Source: Chloroflexota bacterium
GTDB lineage: Bacteria > Chloroflexota > Anaerolineae > UBA4142 > SHND01
Assembly (NCBI GenBank): GCA_004295045.1
Contig: SHND01000058.1
Coordinates: forward strand, 34,270 to 98,269
Reading direction: 5' to 3'
Length of the DNA: 64,000 bases
Position 1 is the stretch's first letter, and the number at the start of each line of letters is the position of its first letter. The notes under the pieces were generated by a model that saw only the letters and a list, made by a program, of their open reading frames with translations, had not been told where the DNA came from and ran no database searches. Below, in pieces: positions 1 to 7,974 of this stretch. A program made the position numbers and the translations under genes.

Positions 1-288
1 GAACATGTTTTCGGAATAGACAAACTCGAATTTGTCTTTGCCCATCTCGTTTTGAACATTCACCAGCGCATCGTACATGCTCTGGCTGAACGACAAATCA
101 TTTTTCGCGCTGGGCATCAAGAGCGCCACGCGGAATGGCTTGGTGGCACCGCCAGATGCCGTCGTGGGCTGCGCGGACGCGGGGGTAGGTTGGGCAGGCG
201 CCGCAGTCGGTTGAGCTGTCGGCGCACACGCGACTATCGCGAGCAACGTTACTAGGCATAACGCGAAAAACATGAAACGAACTTTCAT
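1..288 (-). CDS. BMP-family (PnrA-like) nucleoside-binding lipoprotein, N-terminal part, cut by window edge
   Basis: The first 96 codons of a substrate-binding lipoprotein are visible; the rest lies beyond position 1. I translated it by hand. The ATG at 288 is preceded by AAAGGAGG about five bases upstream. A hydrophobic signal ends in the lipobox IVAC, followed by a Pro/Thr/Ala/Gln linker typical of Chloroflexota lipoproteins, and then a BMP-like start (FRVALLMPSAKNDLSFSQSM). BMP proteins bind purine nucleosides outside the membrane and deliver them to an ABC transporter. It is the last gene in the window of the operon begun by the GntR gene at 3652; the matching ATPase, if present, must lie off the left edge. 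Confidence 0.85.
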   Translation of the reverse strand, partial: MKVRFMFFALCLVTLLAIVACAPTAQPTAAPAQPTPASAQPTTASGGATKPFRVALLMPSAKNDLSFSQSMYDALVNVQNEMGKDKFEFVYSENMF

Positions 289-354
289 CTTATCCTCCTT
301 TAGGATATGTTGTTTATGTGCAGGACTGAACTGTCCTGCGCGTCTGATGACGCC

Positions 355-828
355 TTATTTCCAAAATCCCTCGTGAACTTGTGCGGCTTCGATTTCGATG
401 GCGGGACCCTCAACCCGAATCGCGCGCTGTCCATGCGCAAACAAATCGCGGCACGGCAATTTTAAGGTTGGGTTTTCTGGATGGGCACCCGTCATGCTGT
501 ACAAATTCTGTTCACTCAACGCGTACACAACGCGTCCGACATTGCCCCAATAAATCGCGCCCGAGCACATCGCGCAGGGTTCACAGCTGCAATACATTGT
601 GCAGGACGCGAGAAGTTCGGGTTCAAATTTCGACGACGCCAAACGCATCAAATTGGTTTCCGCGTGACCCGTACAATCGCGATTGGTGACAACCGTGTTT
701 TCGGCTTCGAGCAAGACCATGCCGTTCGCATCGGTCAGCAACGCGCCAAACGGATGATTGCCGTGGGTGCGAGCGCGTGCTGCAATGTCAATCACTCCGC
801 GCAAATGTTGTAAATCTAACTCGTTCAA
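355..828 (-). CDS. Zinc-dependent nucleoside/guanine deaminase-like enzyme
   Basis: 157 residues, the usual size of the cytidine/deoxycytidylate deaminase fold. The zinc site is complete: HAE (in TGHAETNLMRLA) and PCAMC (in CEPCAMCSGAIYWGNV). The short length and the CEPC.MC..AIYW pattern are closest to bacterial guanine deaminase (GuaD) and TadA-like proteins. Translation starts at TTG (828), supported by GAGGAGAG that lies in the last codons of the upstream permease, so the two are tightly coupled. Between nucleoside permeases and a BMP lipoprotein, a role in deaminating an imported purine is the simplest reading. Substrate (guanine, adenosine or another) cannot be decided here. Confidence 0.85.
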   Translation of the reverse strand: MNELDLQHLRGVIDIAARARTHGNHPFGALLTDANGMVLLEAENTVVTNRDCTGHAETNLMRLASSKFEPELLASCTMYCSCEPCAMCSGAIYWGNVGRVVYALSEQNLYSMTGAHPENPTLKLPCRDLFAHGQRAIRVEGPAIEIEAAQVHEGFWK

Positions 829-830
829 TT

Positions 831-1766
831 TTACTCTCCTCGCTCAAATGGTTTCGTCAACGCGGTCGGCTGCGTAACAATTTGGCGCGCAGCAAAAATG
901 AGCGCGATGATCGTAAGCACATACGGTAGCATGCCCGCGATATCGGATGGGAGCCCAAGTCCCAAGGTTTGAATCCACAATTGCAGCGCACTCACCATAC
1001 TGAACAAAAGCGCACCAAGCATAATGCGCAAAGGACGCCAGCCGCCAAAGTACACCAAAGCAACGGCGATGAATCCCAAACCGCTTGTCAAATTCTGTTG
1101 AAAGATATTCAACAGCGCAATCGAAAGCGACGCGCCCGCGATGCCCGCCATCGCGCCGCCAAAGGTAACCGTCAAATAACGCACGCCCGCTACGCTGATA
1201 CCCAGTGAATCCGCTGCTTCGGGCGTTTGCCCCACCGCGCGGATTTTCAAACCTATCGTTGTCTTATTCAAGGCGAACCACGAAAACGGCACAAAAAGAA
1301 ATGCGCCATACACCAAGATGTTTTGTGAAAAGAGAACTGGGCCGAGTACCGGCAAATCACTCAAGAAGGGAATCTGCAAACTCGGAAAACCATTGACGGG
1401 CGTCGGTGTACCGATGGTGACGCGAAAGAGCAAGTCCGAAAGTCCTAGTCCAAACAAATAGACGCCGATGCCACTGATGCCTTGTTCTGCTTTGAGCGTG
1501 ATGCTGATGAACGCCATCAGCAACCCCATCAGCGCGCCCACAACGATCGCGACGGCAAGTCCCGCAATCAAATTTCCCGACGAATAGACAACATAGTATG
1601 CCGCGAACGCTGCGACAAGCATGATGCCTTCGACGCCGAGATTCAATACGCCGCTGATTTGTCCAAACATTTCGCCGAGCGCGGCATACAAATACGGCGT
1701 TGCCAAGAGAATTCCGGATGTGGCGATGCCGATGAGTACCGCGGGCGCGAGTAATTGCAAAATCAT
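831..1766 (-). CDS. BMP-type ABC transporter permease (NupQ/YufQ-like)
   Basis: A 311-residue polytopic membrane protein of the BPD_transp_2 family, which supplies the membrane channel of nucleoside (BMP-type) and sugar ABC importers. The shorter of a pair of permeases, it has the family segment GEMFGQISGVLNLGVEGIML near the N-terminus and GLKIRAVGQTPEAADSLGI in the cytoplasmic loop, where the ATPase docks. Its ATG overlaps the stop of the preceding permease (ATGA, 1763-1766), so translation is coupled. Its closest relatives in the window are the permeases at 11855-12829 and 45758-46816. Substrate is inferred from the BMP, deaminase and regulator neighbours. Confidence 0.92.
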   Translation of the reverse strand: MILQLLAPAVLIGIATSGILLATPYLYAALGEMFGQISGVLNLGVEGIMLVAAFAAYYVVYSSGNLIAGLAVAIVVGALMGLLMAFISITLKAEQGISGIGVYLFGLGLSDLLFRVTIGTPTPVNGFPSLQIPFLSDLPVLGPVLFSQNILVYGAFLFVPFSWFALNKTTIGLKIRAVGQTPEAADSLGISVAGVRYLTVTFGGAMAGIAGASLSIALLNIFQQNLTSGLGFIAVALVYFGGWRPLRIMLGALLFSMVSALQLWIQTLGLGLPSDIAGMLPYVLTIIALIFAARQIVTQPTALTKPFERGE

Positions 1767-2893
1767 GATGGCGTTATATCCGATTGAATTGTCGTTGCAG
1801 TTGGGTCTTGCACGAGCGGTTCCGCGATGGCACGCCGTGTTGCGCGCCGTTTCGCCCAGATCTGGCTTGACACGACAAAAATTACCACCAACCCATCGAG
1901 CATCGTCACAAAGGCGGAAGGCACTTGTACGGTTCGTTGCATACTGTTGGCGCCAGTGAGCAACGCGCCAAAGAGAAAGGATGCGGGAATCGCGCCGAGC
2001 GGATGCAGACCACCGAATAACGCTGCAACAATGCCATTGAACCCTGCATTACCGGTGAAACCGGTTGCGCTGCCGTCTGTAAAGAGGCGATGATTGACGC
2101 CCAACACTTCGACCGCACCTCCCAAGCCTGCCAGCGCACCGCTCAATGCGATTGCTAAAATTTGATAGCGCCCCACGTTGATGCCCGCGTATTCGGACGC
2201 AATGACATTGTATCCCACCGCGCGAATACGATAGCCAATGGTTGTCCGCCATAGCAAAATATACACGAGGAATGCGACAATGACGCCGAGCAGAATGCCT
2301 GCGTGCAAGCGCGTGGGGATGAGACGCGGCAAATCCGCGGTGAGAACAAAGCGTTCCGTTTGCGGAATGTGAATGGCATTATCAAGCTCGGTCGGATCCA
2401 TCAATACGCCGTGCAAGAGGTAATTCATAAATAAAACCGCAATTGCGTTGAGCATGACCGTACTCAACACTTCGTTGACTTTGAACTGTGCTTTAAGGAA
2501 ACCTGCGATGGCAGCCCAGAATCCGCCCGCCGCAAACCCCACTGCGAGCGCCAAGGGAATCAGAATAATCGAAGGAAGCTCTCGAAACGTAAGAACGACA
2601 GCGGTGGTACCGAGCGCGCCCATCACCAATTGTCCTTCGCCGCCGATATTGATGACACCGCCGCGATATGCGATACAAATGCCGATGGCAACAAACAAAA
2701 TCGGGCCAGATTTGACGAGTGAATCCGCGATTGCGTTGGGACTTCCGACGGCGCCTTCCAGCATCGCGATATAAGCTTCGACAGGATTTGCGCCCAGGAG
2801 CCAAATAATGACTGCGCCGACCAGCAGTGCAAGACTACCAGCAACGAGTGGGACGAGTATAAAATTGTACTGTCGAGGATCGAATCGATTCAT
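1763..2893 (-). CDS. BMP-type ABC transporter permease (NupP/YufP-like)
   Basis: A 376-residue polytopic membrane protein, the longer partner of the permease pair. Family marks include GANPVEAYIAMLEGAVGSPN in the first periplasmic part, INIGGEGQLVMGA, FKVNEVLSTVMLNAIAVLFM, and GYRIRAVGYNVIASEYAGIN in the ATPase-docking loop. The C-terminus has a polar tail of about 30 residues. It follows the GntR gene by 27 bases and overlaps the next permease by four, so regulator, two permeases, deaminase and lipoprotein look like one transcript. The two permeases should form a heterodimeric channel for purine nucleosides. Confidence 0.92.
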   Translation of the reverse strand: MNRFDPRQYNFILVPLVAGSLALLVGAVIIWLLGANPVEAYIAMLEGAVGSPNAIADSLVKSGPILFVAIGICIAYRGGVINIGGEGQLVMGALGTTAVVLTFRELPSIILIPLALAVGFAAGGFWAAIAGFLKAQFKVNEVLSTVMLNAIAVLFMNYLLHGVLMDPTELDNAIHIPQTERFVLTADLPRLIPTRLHAGILLGVIVAFLVYILLWRTTIGYRIRAVGYNVIASEYAGINVGRYQILAIALSGALAGLGGAVEVLGVNHRLFTDGSATGFTGNAGFNGIVAALFGGLHPLGAIPASFLFGALLTGANSMQRTVQVPSAFVTMLDGLVVIFVVSSQIWAKRRATRRAIAEPLVQDPTATTIQSDITPS

Positions 2894-2920
2894 TGGATTC
2901 TCGAAAGAATCAAGCGTCCC

Positions 2921-3652
2921 TTAAGCTTCTGGCAAACGACGCGTGAGTTTGAGCCGCAGGAGCCGATTGTGAAAAAAGGAAATGGTTTTGGCGACGGGCT
3001 GATGCTCCGTGTTGTAAATGAGTTCTTGCAATGATAACAGCGCAATGGGTTTACGTCCCAATTTAAGACGGCGTGTGAGCCACGCAGGCGGCAGCAGCGG
3101 GATGAGTTCGCCAATGCTGTACGCCATGCGTTCGCGAGTGCAACGCGCCAACAATTCGTGAATCGGAAGCAAAAGGTCTTGCGAAGTGAGCGACTTTTGA
3201 AAAAGCGCTTGAGGTAAATACGAATTGAGGAGGATCACCGGCGTTTTGTTTGCGCTAAACATTTTTTCTGTGACGAGGACAGAGGCATTTTTTTTGAGTT
3301 GCAGTTCGCGTGTGAGATCACCCGACACAACTTCATGCCTCGATTGGAGCAGCGTGACTGTCGGGGTATAGCCGTGTTCTCGAATCATTTCCTGATAGAG
3401 TACAAAGTTTTCGAGATGCGTCTTGACGAGCGGTGTTGCGGCGGCGAAGGTGCCTGCGCCCTGCCGTCGTGTGATGACGCCCTCCATTTCGAGGCGGCTC
3501 AACGCGTCGCGGATCGTCGTGCGGCTCACGCCCAACTCGGACGCCAGCGCTGCTTCCGAGGGCAAACGCCCGTCGGCAAATTCCGCACGCAGCACGCGGG
3601 CTTTGAGATGCGTTTTGACCTTGAGAGCGAGGGACGGATCACGAGCGAGCAT
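2921..3652 (-). CDS. GntR-family (HutC/UTRA-type) transcriptional regulator
   Basis: 243 residues. The N-terminal winged helix (about 15-75) shows the GntR signature LPSEAALASELGVSRTTIRD followed by GVITRRQGAGTFA. The remaining 165 residues have the length and layout of a UTRA ligand-binding domain (HutC subfamily), which senses small metabolites. As the first gene of a nucleoside-uptake operon it most likely represses that operon and itself, and releases DNA on binding a purine or nucleoside; the ligand is inference. A near-consensus promoter and a palindrome lie immediately upstream. The ATG at 3652 has no clear Shine-Dalgarno sequence. Confidence 0.88.
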   Translation of the reverse strand: MLARDPSLALKVKTHLKARVLRAEFADGRLPSEAALASELGVSRTTIRDALSRLEMEGVITRRQGAGTFAAATPLVKTHLENFVLYQEMIREHGYTPTVTLLQSRHEVVSGDLTRELQLKKNASVLVTEKMFSANKTPVILLNSYLPQALFQKSLTSQDLLLPIHELLARCTRERMAYSIGELIPLLPPAWLTRRLKLGRKPIALLSLQELIYNTEHQPVAKTISFFHNRLLRLKLTRRLPEA

Positions 3653-3675
3653 AGAAAATTCGTCGGGTGATATGG

Positions 3676-3686
3676 TTGTATGACAA
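3676..3686. promoter_or_regulatory. Candidate GntR operator palindrome
   Basis: TTGT-ATG-ACAA is a perfect 4-3-4 palindrome lying just downstream of the -10 box of the promoter at 3691-3719, so at about the transcription start, and 23 bases before the GntR ATG. This is where an autorepressor would bind. Operators of GntR proteins are commonly short palindromes of this kind. The assignment is inference. Confidence 0.5.
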
Positions 3687-3690
3687 GTGG

Positions 3691-3719
3691 ATTAAAACAT
3701 AGCAAGCGAACGCTGTCAA
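3691..3719 (-). promoter_or_regulatory. Sigma-70 promoter of the GntR-permease-deaminase-BMP operon
   Basis: Read on the minus strand: a perfect TTGACA at -35 (3719-3714), a 17-base spacer, and TTTAAT as -10 (3696-3691). It is in the right place to drive the whole first purine-uptake operon. Confidence 0.75.
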
Positions 3720-3789
3720 CAAGTACAAGCACGCGGCAACAATTTTCGTTCAGTTGAGAATGTGACGCTAGGGTTACTTGTCCTCTCTT

Positions 3790-6561
3790 TTACGGGACAA
3801 GCTTTGTTGGCGTGGCGATGACCTGCGCGCGCCGCTGACGTTTGCGCCACCATTTTTCCAACTCTATCGCAAGCAGCACGACAACCCCAAGCACGAGGCA
3901 GACGAACAGGTCGGTCGCCGTCAGAGGCACCGTGCTGAGTACGCTCTGCAAAAATGGAACGTACAACACCAGCAGCTGCGAAACCAAAACAATCCCGCAC
4001 ATGAGAAGGAGGAGGGGATTGGAGAGAGGATTCAGTTTAAAGACAGAAGTGTCCGAAGAGCGCACTGCCAACGCCTGAAAAATCTGTGCAAAGGCAAGAG
4101 TGGTAAAGATCATGGACTGCCACTGCGGGACATTGAGGTAAATGTCATAATAAAAGCCCACGCCCAACGCAAGCACCGCAATCAAGACCCCCACCCAAGT
4201 CACATGAAAAATCGCCGGGCGGTCCAATACCGGCGCCTGCGGCGAATAGGGCGGGCGCGTCATGACGCCGCGTTCGGCTTGTTCCACGCCGAGACCGAGC
4301 CCGAGTAATCCATCCGTCAACACATTCAGCCACAACAATTGCAGCGGCAATAACGGCACTGCCGTACCAATAAAGGGCGCGAGCAGCATGACGCCCACTT
4401 TGCCAATGTTGCCCGCGATGCTGAATTTGATGAATTTGCGCAGGTTGTCGTAAATGACGCGTCCTTCTTCAACGGCGGCGACAATCGTCGCAAAATTATC
4501 ATTGAGCAAAACAATTGCAGACGCTTCTTTTGCGACATCTGTTCCTGTAACGCCCATCGCAACGCCTACGTCTGCCCGACGCAGCGCGGGCGCGTCATTC
4601 ACGCCGTCGCCGGTCATGGCAACAATATTGCCGCGATTTTCCAGCGCCTGGACAATTTTCAATTTGTGTTCGGGTGAAACGCGCGCATAAACGGAAACGT
4701 GATCCACCAGCTGCGCCAAATCGTCAACCGACATTTTTTCCAATTCGGGTCCCGAAACCGCGCGCGCGGCTTCATCTGCAATCCCCAACTGTTTTGCAAT
4801 TTGAATCGCCGTGAGCGGATGGTCGCCCGTAATCATGACGGGACGAATGCCTGCGGTCTTGCATGTCGCCACAGCATCGCGCACTTCGCTGCGCGGCGGA
4901 TCAATCAGCCCCAACAAACCAACAAAGATAAAATCGCTTTCCTCCAAGGTTGCTGTGTCGCTCGGGCGATATGCCGCACCCAACACACGCATCCCGCGCA
5001 TTGCCAAATCTTGATTCGCTTTCAGGATGCGCGCGCGCGTTGCTTCGTCCATAATTTCTACGCGTCCATTCATCCACACCCGATTCGACTCTACCAGCAA
5101 ACCGTCAATATTGCCTTTGGTGAATTCCACAAACGGCTTGTTTTCAAAAACGCGCGCCACAATATCTGCGGCTTGCTGCGCGTAGAGGCGCGTCTCGTGA
5201 AGAGTCGTCATCTGTTTGCGGTCCGAATCGAAAGGCAATTCTGCCACACGCGGCAGCGCCTGCTCCAAATCCGATTTCCACAAACCGAACTGCGCCGCCG
5301 CAACGACCAACGCGCCTTCGGTTGGATCGCCGAGCGCGCGATATTTTTTCTGCTCCTCCCCTTCCGCGCTCAAGACCGCGTCGTTACACAACGCTCCGGC
5401 AGCAAGCAACAATGTCAATGCCTGCCCTTCACGAATGCCTTGGTCTGCCGAAAGCCCTTGCGTATACGACACGAGCGATGGCGCGTTTCGCACCAACTCT
5501 TGATCGAGTTCCACCCGATGACCTGCAACATCGAGCGCAATCACGGTCATTCGATTTTCGGTCAGCGTCCCCGTTTTATCTGAACAGATCACGGTGACCG
5601 AGCCAAGTGTTTCTACCGCAGGCAGTTTGCGAATCAACGCTTGCCGCTCTAGCATTCTCTGCGCGCCGAGCGCGAGGGTGATGGTTACAACCGCCGGTAA
5701 TCCTTCCGGCACCACAGCGACCGCAACACTCACCGCAGTCAACAAGAGATGCGACAGTGAATCGCCGCGCAACAAGCCCAATACGACAATCAGCGCCGCA
5801 ACCGCGATGCCGACGATGGCGAGCATCCGTCCCAGTTGATCGAGTTTTTTTTGGAGCGGTGTTTGTTCGCCGCGCACATCAGAAATGAGCTTGGCGATAT
5901 TGCCGAGTTCGGTGTTCATTCCCGTACCCGTCACCACCGCTTTGCCGCGCCCGTACGTGACGACCGTGCCCATGTACAACATGTTGCGGCGATCGCCGAG
6001 CGCAAGTTCCGGAGTGGTCAATGCGTTCGCTGTCTTCTCAATCGGTTCGCTTTCGCCCGTTAGCGCGGCTTCTTGGATCCGCAGATTGACGCTTTCGACG
6101 ACGCGCGCGTCCGCCGGCACCAAGTTCCCTGCTTCGAGCAAAACGATGTCACCTGGCACCAGTTGGGTCGAAGAAATTTCGCGGACTTGTCCGCCGCGAA
6201 TCACCCGCACAATCGGGACAGCCAATTTTTTCAACGCGGCAATGGCTTGTTCGGCGCGATATTCTTGAATAAACCCCACCAGCGCAAAGAGCAAAACGAT
6301 CACGCCAATCGCAATCGTGTCCTTGTACGAGCCGAGCAGCGCCGCCACAACCGCCGCGCTGATGAGGATCAAGACCATCGTCGCTTTGAATTGGTCGAGA
6401 AACATCCAGATGGGATGCCGCGCCCCAGTCTCTTGCGTAGCATTCGGTCCAAATTCCTGCAGGCGCTTTTCCGCCTCTTGGTCGGACAAGCCCGTTTGGG
6501 CGTCACTATTCAGTTGTAACAGAACGGCTTGTGTGTCGAGTTGATACAGTTGGTCGCTCAT
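3790..6561 (-). CDS. P-type Ca2+-transporting ATPase (P2 family)
   Basis: About 923 residues with the full layout of a P2-type cation pump: N-terminal cation-ATPase domain, actuator domain with TGES (in AALTGESEPIEK), M4 motif PEGLP, phosphorylation site DKTGTLT, nucleotide-binding domain, hinge TGDGVNDAPAL, and C-terminal membrane helices including NVLTDG in M6. PEGLP plus the NxxTDG-type M6 is the pattern of Ca2+ (SERCA/PMCL-like) pumps, which export calcium using ATP. An upstream TTG at 6594 is in frame, but the ATG at 6561 gives the standard N-terminus and is preceded by GATGGAA. No regulator is adjacent; a 77-base gap separates it from the MFS gene. Confidence 0.9.
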   Translation of the reverse strand: MSDQLYQLDTQAVLLQLNSDAQTGLSDQEAEKRLQEFGPNATQETGARHPIWMFLDQFKATMVLILISAAVVAALLGSYKDTIAIGVIVLLFALVGFIQEYRAEQAIAALKKLAVPIVRVIRGGQVREISSTQLVPGDIVLLEAGNLVPADARVVESVNLRIQEAALTGESEPIEKTANALTTPELALGDRRNMLYMGTVVTYGRGKAVVTGTGMNTELGNIAKLISDVRGEQTPLQKKLDQLGRMLAIVGIAVAALIVVLGLLRGDSLSHLLLTAVSVAVAVVPEGLPAVVTITLALGAQRMLERQALIRKLPAVETLGSVTVICSDKTGTLTENRMTVIALDVAGHRVELDQELVRNAPSLVSYTQGLSADQGIREGQALTLLLAAGALCNDAVLSAEGEEQKKYRALGDPTEGALVVAAAQFGLWKSDLEQALPRVAELPFDSDRKQMTTLHETRLYAQQAADIVARVFENKPFVEFTKGNIDGLLVESNRVWMNGRVEIMDEATRARILKANQDLAMRGMRVLGAAYRPSDTATLEESDFIFVGLLGLIDPPRSEVRDAVATCKTAGIRPVMITGDHPLTAIQIAKQLGIADEAARAVSGPELEKMSVDDLAQLVDHVSVYARVSPEHKLKIVQALENRGNIVAMTGDGVNDAPALRRADVGVAMGVTGTDVAKEASAIVLLNDNFATIVAAVEEGRVIYDNLRKFIKFSIAGNIGKVGVMLLAPFIGTAVPLLPLQLLWLNVLTDGLLGLGLGVEQAERGVMTRPPYSPQAPVLDRPAIFHVTWVGVLIAVLALGVGFYYDIYLNVPQWQSMIFTTLAFAQIFQALAVRSSDTSVFKLNPLSNPLLLLMCGIVLVSQLLVLYVPFLQSVLSTVPLTATDLFVCLVLGVVVLLAIELEKWWRKRQRRAQVIATPTKLVP

Positions 6562-6638
6562 GTTCCATCGTCTGCCAAATATTGGAATACCCAATCTACG
6601 CGATAGAGGGGGCGATGGGCGTTAGAGACTAATAAAAA

Positions 6639-7973
6639 TTATCCTGCGCCCGCCTGCCCGATTTGCCGCGCGTTACGAATATTCCGATTCAACATCGTTG
6701 CGATTGCCCATGCGAAATACCACGCGGTAAAAAACGCGATGGCAACGTACACGTTGAAACGTTCAATCAACACGCCCGCGATGGCTGCGCCCGCCGGTTG
6801 AAATCCAAAGGCGAGCAGACGAAAGACGCTGTTCACGCGCCCTTGCAGTTCGTCCGGGATCAACGCGACGCGATAGCTGAATTGTACGACGTTGTAAACC
6901 GGACCTGTCATCCACGACAAACCCATAATGAGAGCGAGAAACCAAAACGTGGGCGCGAATGCAAGCAGTGGAAACAAAAGCGCGGTAATCCAAACCGTCG
7001 TGACAATGACTTGTCCGAAACGAAATTTCTTTTGGATGTTGCCGCCGATGATTGCGCCGACGATTGCGCCAATCGCGCTAATCGAAAAAACCAATCCGAT
7101 ATCGGCATCCGACGCGCCCAAATTTTTTGCCAGCACGATGATGATGAGGGTGATGGGCGCATTCACAAAATTCAACGCGCCCGTGAGCAACGCCATGTAG
7201 CGAATCAAATGCTGATGCCACAACCAACTCAGCCCCTCGCGAATTTCGCGGACGATATGCGTCTCGGTTTCTTGACTTGCTCCGTGAGTCAAGCGTTCGG
7301 ATTGAAATTCTTTGCGGATGAACAAGAGCGAGACGACTGAAACAAGATAGGACACGACATCAAAGACAAAAGGAATCGCTTTGCCTAACTGAAACATCGC
7401 CGCGCCCAGCGTCGGGGCGAGGATGTTGGCAATCGAAAATGCAACATCGTTCTGTGCGACAGCTTGCGGCAGCTGCGGTTTTTCTACGACGCGCGGTAAC
7501 GCCGCCACTTCGGCGATATTGAAAAAAACAAAGAGCGACCCTTCGAGCAGCGCGCACGCGTAAATTTGCCAAATCGTCAACGCGTCGAACCACATCGCGA
7601 GGGGAATCGTTGCCAGCACCGCCGCGCGCCCAATGTCGCAATAAATCATCACGCGCTTGCGGTCCCACCGGTCTACGAGCGCGCCCGCCGGCAAACTGAA
7701 CAGAATGTACGGAATTGAACCAAGCGCGGCAGCGACACCCGCAGCCGCCGCCGAGTTGGTCAACGCGAGAATGAGGAGCGGATAGACAATTTGCGTTGCG
7801 CCCGTGCCGATGACGGAAATAACCTGTCCGCTCCATAACAGCATATAGTCGCGGTTGCGCCACAGTGGAGGCAAGTTTGACGGCGGAGGTGTATTCGATT
7901 GTTCCGGCAAGCGCACCAAATCAAACTCGCCGAGAACGGGCGTTGGTTCCAGTTCGGTGCCGGGTGTATCCAT
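6639..7973 (-). CDS. MFS transporter (MFS_3-like efflux family)
   Basis: 444 residues with about twelve hydrophobic segments. After a polar 30-residue head, the first half has LWSGQVISVIGTGATQIVYP and PAGALVDRWDRKRVMIYCD, the loop 2-3 motif of the major facilitator superfamily. The arrangement resembles the enterobactin-exporter/macrolide-efflux branch (MFS_3), so export of a small molecule is plausible; substrate unknown. Its start lies one base after the stop of the M14 peptidase gene, so the two are probably cotranscribed. Confidence 0.85.
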   Translation of the reverse strand: MDTPGTELEPTPVLGEFDLVRLPEQSNTPPPSNLPPLWRNRDYMLLWSGQVISVIGTGATQIVYPLLILALTNSAAAAGVAAALGSIPYILFSLPAGALVDRWDRKRVMIYCDIGRAAVLATIPLAMWFDALTIWQIYACALLEGSLFVFFNIAEVAALPRVVEKPQLPQAVAQNDVAFSIANILAPTLGAAMFQLGKAIPFVFDVVSYLVSVVSLLFIRKEFQSERLTHGASQETETHIVREIREGLSWLWHQHLIRYMALLTGALNFVNAPITLIIIVLAKNLGASDADIGLVFSISAIGAIVGAIIGGNIQKKFRFGQVIVTTVWITALLFPLLAFAPTFWFLALIMGLSWMTGPVYNVVQFSYRVALIPDELQGRVNSVFRLLAFGFQPAGAAIAGVLIERFNVYVAIAFFTAWYFAWAIATMLNRNIRNARQIGQAGAG

Positions 7974-7974
7974 T

